NCBI GenBank assembly: GCA_964036665.1
Contig: OZ038533.1
Span: 20,332,575-20,396,574, forward strand
Length of the DNA: 64,000 bases
Direction of reading: 5' to 3'
Source: Gordius sp. MW1
Taxonomy: Eukaryota > Nematomorpha > Gordioida > Gordea > Gordiidae
The position numbers and the translations under genes were made by a program. The notes below the pieces were generated by a model that was given only the letters and a program-made list of their open reading frames with translations, did no database searches and was not told the DNA's origin. This document shows positions 1 to 10,500 of this stretch, piece by piece (position 1 is the first letter of the stretch; each line of letters begins with the position of its first letter).

Positions 1-470
1 GGCACAGGGTAATTATCATGTTAACCAAATATTGCAATTCAAAAAACGAAAAATAAATTCGATTCACACTTTGGCCGATGGTCATTTTTTCATTGGTCAG
101 TAGCTAGGAGACTGTCAAAAAGCCATATTATCAATGGTTTTAACAAGAACAATATATTAATTAAATAAAATAAAAAATATTTGCCCTCTCCGGGATTCGA
201 ACCCACATCAGTAGAGGCATAGGTTTTTGTGGGGGGGGGCACAGGGACCCATATCAGGAGAGACATAGGCCCTTGTAGGGGAGGGCATAGGGTCATTATC
301 AATGTTAACCTTATATACCAATTCAAAAACGAAAAAAAAATTTCGATTTACACTTTGGCCAATGGTCATTTTTTTCATTGGTCAGTACCCAAGAGACGTT
401 CAAAAATCCATATTATCAATGGTAACAAGAACAATATATTATCAATGCAAAATTTAGGTTAATAACAAAA
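1..470. repeat. Dispersed repeat sharing the satellite-array unit, with a tRNA-type B box
   Basis: Two stretches (about 57-110 and 340-390) carry the same near-palindromic block as the arrays at 9289-10145 and 63539-64000: 'ttggccaatggtcatttt' followed by 'cattggtcag'. Between them, 190-204 reads on the minus strand as a tRNA-like B box (GGGTTCGAATCCCGG), which suggests a SINE-derived piece. Two G-rich copies of 'cataggtttttgtggggg' and 'cataggcccttgtagggg' lie at about 221-285. No gene is supported; the short frames here are chance openings. Confidence 0.6.
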
Positions 471-499
471 AAAAATAATTCATAAAGCAGCAAAAATAC

Positions 500-873
500 A
501 ATTAAAATAGCAATTTCCCAAATTAATAATAATTTTGGCCTTTGGCCGGGGTCAGATAAAGTAGAAGTAAACAACGATCATCATTAATTTGGCCCAAACC
601 AAACATCCGATATATAGCCAGAACCTAGACAAGTTGCAAACAGAATTTATGATAAAGCTAATCAGTTGAGCCAATAATGGAATTTGGAGAGGTCAAAAAA
701 TTAAAGCCAACCAGCGGTCATAGTGTATTTGCGAAAACAAAATAAAAAGCATTTACAGAAGCATAAAGCCGCAGCCATTAAAAACTCTTATAAGTTTCCA
801 CGGCAATTATCCAAACAGGACACTCAAGACAGGACAGGACAACGAAAAGCGAGCCCATAAATGCATAGCAATT
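500..873. mobile_element. Partial copy of the 'ATTGC..GCAATTTATGGGCTC' MITE family
   Basis: The right end 'gagcccataaatgcatagcaatt' region (850-873) matches, in reverse complement, the inverted terminus of the element at 41893-42564. The body at about 540-840 is collinear with about 42060-42540; both contain 'tataagtttccac' and 'aaagccaaccagcggtca'. The left end is missing or has been replaced by the repeat at 1-470. Confidence 0.6.
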
Positions 874-895
874 AATTTGTCTAAACACATGATAT

Positions 896-1065
896 CATGG
901 GCGTACCCAGGGGGGGGGCAGCCCCCCCCCCCTAATTTACGAAAAAAAAATTTTTCAATGCAAAAACATTGAAAAATTAAAAAAATTTATGTTTTGCCCC
1001 CCTCTAAATGAACTTTTAAACGTTTTGCCCCCCCCCCCCCAATTCAAAACCTGGGTACGCTCATG
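896..1065. mobile_element. Small hAT-type MITE (G/C-run family) with perfect 8-bp target duplication
   Basis: The termini are CATGGGCGTACCCAGG and its inverted partner CCTGGGTACGCTCATG. Long G and C runs lie just inside each end and an AT-rich core lies between them. The 8 bases before it (888-895) and after it (1066-1073) are both CATGATAT, an exact target-site duplication of hAT length. It has no coding capacity. Confidence 0.85.
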
Positions 1066-1073
1066 CATGATAT

Positions 1074-3340
1074 GCTTAATTTTTTAGTAGTTTATTCGAG
1101 GAAATTGGTAGAAATGTTAAGATTTAACAAATTTTCTTGTATCAGAGATTAAAAGGTAAAATCGCGTTTTGACAAGATTATTTTTAAGCTCTAGGCCTAG
1201 CCATCAGATAAACAATTTTTAACGAGCAAAACAAAACTATATTTTCTGTTAGTCACCTCTATTATAATCTACGAGAGGTTTAGTTTATAATTTCAGAAAC
1301 GTAGATAGGTTTGGCAAAGACAAAATATATCGGGTTAAAAAAGGAGGGATATTGTTATTATTCTAATAAAAAAATTTGAATTTAAAGGGGGGGGGGGAAG
1401 AGCGTTGTTCATAGTTAGCACCCATTAATCGAGAAAAATACACCTGTATAAAATAAATAAATGTTATATTAGACTATTTGTCGTGTTATTGGGGAAAGAA
1501 ATATTGGGCTAGGCTCCCTGCGTAACAAAAAGGAATGACGTCATTGTAAGGACGGAAACGGAGATTAAATTTTATGACAGCCCCTGGGGATGTTCATTAA
1601 TATTGATTAGTATATGATGGGGCTAGATGACATTTGTCGTCTCAATTTTTTTCCCTCCCTAACTAACAAATGTTGGGCGCTAAGTGACGCACAAAATTGA
1701 AGCGTTATGAAGAGATATTATCCTTTTGCAATTAGTTTAGTTTTTTTATCAATCCAATTTTGGGGATGAAACATATATTTGTAAGGTTTCTTACAAAATT
1801 GAGACAGTGATTTCCCCAACATATGGCAGGGAAAATTAAAATATTTAAGTTATAAAAATCAAAAATTTCTATTTACTCTTATATTAGAATACAAGATATA
1901 AAATTCTGTATTACCTACTTTTTTGATATCTTAGGCTAACTTTAATTTCTTCAAGTCCTAAATTATTTCAGCAGGAGCATTGGATCTTTGAATAAATTAT
2001 ATATTTTAAAGCCTAACAAAGTAAAATACTAATAATCGGTTACCTTATTAATCGCTGCAAATAAAAATTCACTAAAACTGTAAGAAATTTAATTCAAAAA
2101 ATAATAAAAATGAATATTATATCAAGGTGAAGCAAACGATTTTTAACAACCAATCAAATAGCGAGAGACGCAACAGTCACGTGATCCGTCTCGCCAGTCC
2201 TATTACTTCTTGAGATGTTAAAAAACAATTGATTACGATTTTTAATAAGTTAGAAAAATTCTTTTGTTTATTGATAATAAAAACGTGTTTTGGATTTATC
2301 AAAATATTTAATAATGGCTCATCTTTTTACTTATATATCTCAACTAAGTTACATATTAGACACTGTTTAATTATGAGAATAAAAAAAACTTTTTTTTTGT
2401 GGAATGTTGTATTATAAAAAAACTTGAAATAAAAATTAAAGGATTGGATGAGGATGGGAGAGATAGCATCAGAGGTCAAAAGCTTTTTATCTATCTTTTC
2501 CTCTCAAAACGCTAAAAAAACAATTATATGCCAGCCGTTCGGTCAGCACCCTTTCTTTAAAAGAACTGTGGGGAGGGAGGCGGAGTTGGTACAAATTTTG
2601 GCAAACCTAACAACGCAACATTTTAATATAATGGCAAACATTCAAATGCATTTAATACTACTGAGTTTCATAACCTATTGCTGCTGCACTGCTCACAATG
2701 TGGTTATGAAATAGGTACACTTTTAAGCCAGTCAGCGAGGCAAGATTAGAAGCGGAAAAAAACCGATAATTTAATACTAGGCCGCACAGTATATACAACC
2801 AACATATCGCGCGCCGTCTAGCGCATTAGACAACAGCCTAGACACATCAGCCCTCCCTCCCCACTTTACTACCTAAAATTGAGGCCACCAAACCCTCTTT
2901 CTCGCTCGCGAACAAGCTGTGTTTCCTTCCCAAGACGAAGAAAGCCAAAATTGAAAAATATGCTTTTAAATGCACGTAATATTTGAAATTAATATATGCG
3001 CCGCGAGCCACTCTGTGGAAAAAGTATGGTAAAATAAAAATGCTGAAAAATATAATATTATTATCCGCTAGATGGCGTATCATATATTACACTTTGCTCG
3101 GTTGGTAATATTGTATTTCCCTCCCCACCAGCAGCCTATCTCTCTCTCTCCTTACCCCCCTCCCCCCCTCCCCCCCCCCCCCCCCCCCCCATACAGCCTC
3201 GCACCACGCTGTTTGCTACTACTACTATTATATAATTTTTTTTTGCTCTAGACGTGCGCGACTATTACTAATGGCGCCACCAGTCTCGCCACTATTATCT
3301 CTCCCCTCCCCCCTTCGTCTCCCATTGAATAATGAATACG
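1074..3340. other. Unannotated upstream sequence
   Basis: I see no supportable gene here. There are G runs near 1387, a CT microsatellite near 3138-3150 and a C run at about 3157-3190. Several short frames on both strands (for example 2448-2714 plus, 2847-3083 minus) lack any recognisable domain or splice context. The last few hundred bases are presumably the regulatory region of the SKI-like gene. Confidence 0.5.
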
Positions 3341-3362
3341 AGTACTCGTCGCTTAGCATGTA

Positions 3363-3376
3363 GTATATAATATAAA
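3363..3376 (+). promoter_or_regulatory. TATA-like sequence upstream of the SKI-like gene
   Basis: The stretch TATATAATATAAAT lies about 150 bases before the start codon at 3526. In DNA this AT-rich such matches are common, so this is only a positional suggestion. No transcription start is shown by the sequence. Confidence 0.25.
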
Positions 3377-3525
3377 TCAAAAATTCATATCAACACACAA
3401 GATTTGTTATAATTACTATATCTTCTCATTATTTAAATCTCATTTTCACAACATCTTAAGCTGAAATATATGTAATACCTTATCATTGTGGAAGCATTGA
3501 ATCTATAGAAATCACGACAGCTTAA

Positions 3526-4553
3526 ATGATCGGAACTAGTCACGGTCCTATGGGTGGGGAGCGCGGGCCTATCGAAAAAATTTTGGCGGCTTATCAAACC
3601 CACGCCTCTAATTCCTTAAACGGACCTGATTTATCGAAAACTCGCGAACAGAAAACTCCAACAAGCTATTCCAACAATTTTGATTTGTACAATTGTTACT
3701 TGCAATATCAACAGAAATTCCTCTCACCCCTTTGGCCCGAGTCAGAAGATAGTTTAAAGGGGCGGCCAGGACCCGATTTTCAATCTTATTTCCATAATTT
3801 ATCCTCGCAAAAAGCTGATCAACACGTGGCAGTCATGGCACAACTTTACAATTATTACCAACGTTATTGTCATTTAATTCCCACCCTGCCTCCTCATTTT
3901 CCCCCATACATGCCCAACCTTAAACCTTTTCAACAATCATTATATTGGCCTCCACCCCCACAAGCATTTACCCCATTCCTCGAAAACAATCACCACAAAT
4001 CTAAGCTACAGGATGATTTTGAGGCGGAAAACACTACTAATCTTGGTATTAATTCTGTACCCGAAAAGTTAACGCCCGAATGGCATCATCTGGGATCTAA
4101 TGGACCCCATCAACCTTCATCAACTTTACCCAACTTGTTAACCACCAATTTAGAAGGCTCCTCCCTACCCTGTTTTGACGTGGGCGGGGAGTTGAGGCTT
4201 TGCTTGCCCCAGCTGTTGAACGCGGTGCTCGGAGCATTCGCCCTACGGCAAATCAATTTGGCTTGCGATCGTCTCCACATTTATTGTTCGCGGTGCGACG
4301 CCGATCAGCTGATCGTCCTTAAACGGGCTCGGCTCCTTTCCCTCGCCGCGCCTGATTGTGGTCTCATCACTAAAACCGACGCCCAGCGACTTTGCGATTA
4401 CTTGCTTGGTGGAGCCTCCCCCCTCCCTCCACAGTCACGTGAGGCCGCCCGGGGGGTGGCGCCGGACTCGATGGGCTTCGACGTGTACCACGAATGTTTT
4501 GGGCGTTGTCGAGGGCGTGTCCATCCCGAGCTTTACCTCACGCCCACGGCCAG
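3526..4553 (+). CDS. SKI: SKI-like exon 1: proline/asparagine-rich N terminus and Ski/Sno/Dac domain
   Basis: The exon has 342 complete codons plus two bases and ends at CAG|GTAACG; read through, the frame would stop in the donor. Residues 1-215 are low-complexity (P, N, Y, Q rich), with VMAQLYNYYQRYCHLIPTLP as a distinctive hydrophobic segment. The Ski/Sno/Dac domain begins at Cys216. It keeps the IYCSRCDADQLIVLKRARL segment and the CGLITKTDAQRLC helix, both diagnostic for SKI/SnoN rather than for Dachshund or the SKOR/Fussel group. GC content rises sharply over the domain. Confidence 0.9.
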
Positions 4554-7500
4554 GTAACGCCTTTGTCATAATTTCTAATATTAAAAATATTATATACTAT
4601 GTCAGTTTCTTTTTTCCCCATCCTAATTGAAAGCTATGGTCTCTCAATTTTTACCATTATATAAGTCTGAGAGGGTCGCCCGAAAAAGTCATTTTTATGA
4701 TCGATTTGACATGTATTTATCAAACTTTTTGCTCCCCCACATACCTAGAGCCCTGCAAAATAAAATTTTTTCTGCCCGATCCCGACGTCTCTGTTTTTAT
4801 TTTGCCCGGCCCAAGCCTGAACAACTTTTTTATTTTTAGCCCGACCCGAGCCCGATTATTCAAATAAAAATTTTAAAAAATTTGCCATATAAATATATAA
4901 TGCATTAATTGTTATTACTCGTTATTAATAACTAAGATGAGTTTGAATTAAAATTTTCATTTCCACTCGCTACAATTTATTCAGCTAATAGATTAAAACT
5001 GGAAATCTTACTTATGTAATATTTTTTATCTAATAGTTCCAAATAAAAAACTTTAAAATATTTCCTTATTTTATTTATAAAGTAATAGCTACCATAAGTA
5101 TAATACTAGAATAAGATTTTTAATTGAGGTCTAAATATTATTAACAAGGGAAAAAAGCTAAAGCTTGGAAGCTATATTATGTATGGGTGTACGAGATAAT
5201 TAATTAATAACGAGTTGAATTTGTTTCAATCATATTTTATTAAAGATTAGTTTGCTTTAGTCATATCGGGCCAGGCCCAAGCCCGAAGCCCGATTGTTTT
5301 ATTAAATTCTGCCTGAGGGCCGGGTTTCGGGCGGCCCGGGCAGGGCTCTACACATACCTAATTGTTCGAGGTGGGCATGGGCGTAGCCAGGTTTTGGATT
5401 AGGAGGGGGGGGCAAAACGTTTAAAAGTTCAATTAGAGGAGGGCAAAACAAATAATTTTTTAAAGTTTTTGCATTGAATTTTTTTTTCTTAAATTAGGGG
5501 GGGGCAGCCGCCCCCCCCCTGGCTACGCCCATGGAGTTGGGTGAATATTATTGAAACAATTTGATGTTTTAATCGCCAACATTAGGTGCGTAGAATGCCT
5601 TGAGTGTGGTACACTTTTGGCCCCGCCCCAATTTGTGTCTCACTCCCACCGACCCCCCGAACGTCGCGTCTGTCATTGGGGCTTCGATCGCGACCGATGG
5701 CGATCTTACCTACTCGTCGCCCCCGAAAATACCGAACTAACCCCCTCGCCCCCTCCCGATCACGTGACTGAAACACCGGAATCAACCGAACTGCCCTCGC
5801 ATCACGTGATTTCACGACCCCGAATCAGTCGGGTAAACGATCGTTTGGTTTTTTGCCAACCTGTCACTTTTTAAATTTTGTTTTAAATTATTTTAACTAA
5901 AATGTATGTTGTTTGAGATCAAAACTTAAACATACAAACATTTGGCTATCGCTTGTAATACTGCGAGTTTAGAGTATATAAATGAGCTATTTAAAGATTC
6001 ATTATGTTTTAAATTATTTTTAATGCGACCCAACCAGCTAATTTATAACTGGTCACAGATAGCTTAAAGTTTTTGCGCCTTTTATCTAGATTCAAAATCG
6101 CATATTAGGACGCACCCAAAGACACAACATTCGTTTAAAATATTTTTATGATTTCTCTTCCAGGTTTTAACCGAATCTAGCGAGACCAAGTTGAAGGCAT
6201 TTAAGGAAAAGTTTTTGGATTCGCAAGAAGACGAGATAAATCACGTGCAACATCACACCCCAAATGGGCCCGATAAAGATTTGGTCTCACCGGTGAGTTA
6301 TTGCTAATAAATACTACATGTTTATCACATTTGGCGTTCTTTGTAAATTAGTTATACTTAGTATAGGCAAACATAAAATTTGCACCTTCACTTGATTATG
6401 ATTACTAGGCTATTCGCTTGTTTTCAAATATAAATCCTTGTATTAGAATTTTGGTTTTTGCCTGTTGATGCTTAAATTAAGTCAGTTACAACTTTCTTAA
6501 CTCAATAAGCACTAAATTTCATGATCGTAGTTAGAATACTGTTACAACTAAATATTGCCCAGGCTGCCCAAAAAATTGGGGGGGGGGCTCAGCTTTAACA
6601 AATAATGTAAGATCCAATATATGAATTAGTTGCCAAGCTTGTCAGTAAATATTATATGGTTTGTGAATCGTGCGGGTGAATAAAATTAATATTTCCCTTA
6701 ATATTTGCGCTTATTGAGAGATAGAAAAATAGAGAGATATTTTGTAAAATTGGTTTGTTCAGTCGCCATCGTTTGTAAAATCACGAAAACATATTTTGCT
6801 GTTTTCATTATCTGTTTGGTCGAGAGCTGCTGACGGAATGACCTAGTTGATTTTCAACAAAATATTTACACAACCAAACCAAAACCCTTATTGCTGATCT
6901 TGATATTAATCATTTGAAAACAACTTGTTATACAAAAGTGACGCCAGCTGAGGGCCTAGGGTTAAAATTCAGCCCCCGTTCCTAAAGTCTAAATCATTTA
7001 AAGTCTAAAGTCATTCGATTATTCAATATTTTTCTTTGTGGTTTTGCCAAATCAATATTAGTAAATGATTCGGGTTTTAAAATCGAAATTTAGTGATTAA
7101 ATCTTGGGTAGGGGGGGGGGGAATGTATGTCGCTGGATCTCGATTAAACAGGAAGTGTCCTCACTCTAACGCAGACATGGGCGTAGCCAAGGAAGGGTGG
7201 CAGGGAGGGGCGACTGCCCCCCTCTAAATCATTATTGCCCCCCCCCCCAAATCCAATCCTGGGTATGCCCATGAACGTAGGCCTTTTAAAACCCTGCACC
7301 TAAGTAACTGCCTCAGGCACGCTCTAGTCATCATTGCTTTGCATTAATCCTCCCATAATGACTCCACACTATTACTAATAATTACGAAATTTATGAAGAC
7401 GGCAAATCTTCCCGCCTCCGCACCGCACACACAATATATTTCCCCCTCTTGCTCGGTGACGAGTCGCGCTAAAAAATCGATATTTAGGGTCGAGATATCG

Positions 7501-10500
7501 CCATCGGGCAGGAGGCAGGCAGGCTTTGTGAGTGGCAAATGTTTTAAGATTAATAAATGACGCGCTCAGCAAATACATACACCAGCCAGACCACCCATAC
7601 GATACCCCCCCCCCCCCCCACCGTTCAACGTGGCATGGGCGGTATTTTGGCGGGAGCGGGTTATGTTCTGTAAATAATAATAAATCTTATTAGGTGTGCC
7701 TCCACTGCTATTTACTTTTCTACTAAAATTTATTAATTTTTAATTGGTGTTCACGAGCCGTAATTAAATTTTTTATTAAACCTCGTTCGAGCTGAAATGA
7801 CTTGATGTCAGTCAAATCTACCCGCCTTAATTAAGCCAGATATTTTTGGCTATAATAAATTGGTGGACCTTGAAATCAAAAATTACCTCTGGCGGTTATT
7901 GCCAAAGACGGAGCCAGGGGGTGACGGCTCCCCTCTAAATTTATGATTCTTTAAAAATTCTATGAATATGACTAAAATAAAAAAATTATTATTTTGCCCC
8001 TCCCTAAATCATTCATGCCTCCCCCACTTTAATTCTCACTACGCCCATGCCTTTTGCCCATCGGGTCGGGTTCAGGTTAAAACATTGGTCGGGAAACAAA
8101 GAGCGCTAGTTGGTCTGGTATTTAATAATCGTTGTAGGGTTAGGCCAGTTCGGGTTACTCACTTTGAAGAAGACCTGATGAAAACTTATGTTTGGCTAGG
8201 GCTAGGCCCCACCATTACCTTCCGCCTCCACATGCATTGTAATGAATGTGTAATGAAACACACCTTGGTAAACATATAATTTGCCAAGTGGACTGAGCCT
8301 TAAGGGGGGGGGGGTTACATGCTCTTAGCTACTATTTATTAGCTAGGATCTAAATATAAACAATTATTATATTTTAGCAGGGAAGGGGTAAATAAGGGGG
8401 AGATGCTTGAGTCTTTTCAATATACATATTTCGTTTTTTTACCGCTTCAGGCGATTAAATAGCAATTTAACTGTCACGTTTTACATCATCACCTATTCCT
8501 ATTACGATTGTGTGTTGTTAATATAACTACATTCCCATATCCCCCCCCCCTCCCCACTCTGATATGCCACTTCATTCATGTCGTCTTAAAACATAAGGTG
8601 AAGTTGTTAATGAAAGGAGTCGGTGAGGCTGTTGGTTGGGTATAAGTAACCCTGCACGGGCCGCCCGAAACTCGACCCAGCCCGATCGGGTTTCGGGCTG
8701 GGCTCGAAATTTTATAAAATCCTCGGGCTCGGGTCGGGCCTAATGCGGCGGCCCGCCCGAGGCCTGAGCCCGGCCCGAATTGAACTAAAGCAAATTAATC
8801 TTTTAATTGCTATGCAATTTATGGGCTCGTTTTTGGTTGTCCGTCCGTTGTCCGTTGTCCTCCCTATCTATTTGCATTGGGTATATTAGGTTATCGCTTT
8901 TTAATTGCTATGCATGAGAAAGAGGTGCCCCACCCCTCATCTCTATCTCATGCATAAGAGGTGCCCCACCCCTCATCTCTCTCTCCCTCGGTGTGTTATA
9001 TATAAGATTTGTTAAATTATCTATTATATAATAAACATAAATAAAAGTTGTTTACTTTTAATTGCTATGCAATTTAACTAGTTATATAATAAACATAAAA
9101 AAAGTTGTTTACTTTTAATTGCTATGCAATTTAACTAGTTTTTGTTATATAATAAACATAGATAAAAGTTGTTTACTTTTAATGCTATGCAATTTAACTA
9201 GTTATATAATAAACATAAATAAAAGTTGTTTACTTTTAATTGCTATGCAATTTAACTAGTTTTGGGGTTAGAATCCCGGAGTTTTTTTGACTCTTATGAT
9301 TGTTCTTGTTACTATCATTGATAATAAGAATTTTTGGCCGTCCGCTGGCTGCTGACCAATGAAAAAAATGACCATTGGCCAAAATGTGAATCGAAATTAT
9401 TTTTTTCGTTTTTTTTGATTATTATGATTGTTCCTGTTTCTACCATTGCTATTATGACTTTTTGGCCGTCCGCTGGCTGCTGACCAATGTTATATAATAA
9501 ACATAAATAAAAGTTGTTTACTTCTAATTGCTATGCAATTTAACTAGTTTTTGGGTTAGAATCCCGGAGTTTTTTTGACTCTTCTGATTGTTCTTGTTAC
9601 TATCATTGATAATAAGACTTTTTGGCCGTCCGTTGGCTGCTGACCAATGAAAAAAATGACCATTGGCCAAAATGTGAATCGAAATTATTTTTTTCGCTTT
9701 TTTTGACTATTATGATTGTTCCTGTTACTACCATTGCTATTATGACTTTTTGGCCGTCCGCTGGCTCCTGACCGATGGAAAAAATGACCATTGGCCAAAA
9801 TGTGAATCGAAATTATTTTTTCGTTTTTTTTGACTATTATGATTGTTCCTGTTACTACCATTGCTATTATGACTTTTTGGCCGTCCGCTGGCTGCTGACC
9901 AATGGAATAAAATGACCATTGGCCAAAATGTGATTCGAAAACTTTTTTTTCGTTTTTTTTTTTGACTATTATGAATTTATATCCACTTTTACCGTGTCCT
10001 GGCTGCTGACCATTGGAATAAAATGACCATTGGCCAAAATGTGATTCGAAAATTTTTTTCTCGTTTTTTTTACTCTTATGAATTTATATCCACTTTTACC
10101 GTGTCCTGGCTGCTGACCAATGGAAAAAAATGACCATTGGCCAAAGTTTAAATAAACTCAACTCAATATTAATAAGGCCGGGCCGGGCTTTTCTCGTCTC
10201 TGTTTTCTTAGTCGACCGTCAGTCTTAGTTGAACCAAGGGTCGACCAAACAAAACCTAGGTCTTTTTAATACACTACAAACTGCACTGGTCTGGTTACCT
10301 CATTCCTAAATTTACGAGAGTCGACTTAGTGTTACGATTCATAGAGTTGACGAGTTGGGTAGGGTTAGGAAAAAGGTCTCTATGTATGCTATGGCAAGAC
10401 GTTGGCAGAATAGCAAATAATTCGGACTGGCAGGCTAAGCCTAGATTTCTCATCTGAAAAATGGGAAAACCACTTTTTATTTGAAATATTTCAAATTTAC

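Noticed and set aside
185..205. A tRNA gene
   Set aside because: Only a B-box-like stretch is present on the minus strand; no acceptor stem or anticodon arm can be folded.
4627..4839. A 70-codon frame after SKI exon 1
   Set aside because: It runs across the left end of the 605-bp MITE and follows a proper splice donor; it is not a SKI exon.
9289..10145. CRISPR-like array of regularly spaced repeats
   Set aside because: The unit is ~127 bp with no short spacer/repeat alternation, the genome is an animal's, and no associated genes exist; it is a satellite-like array.
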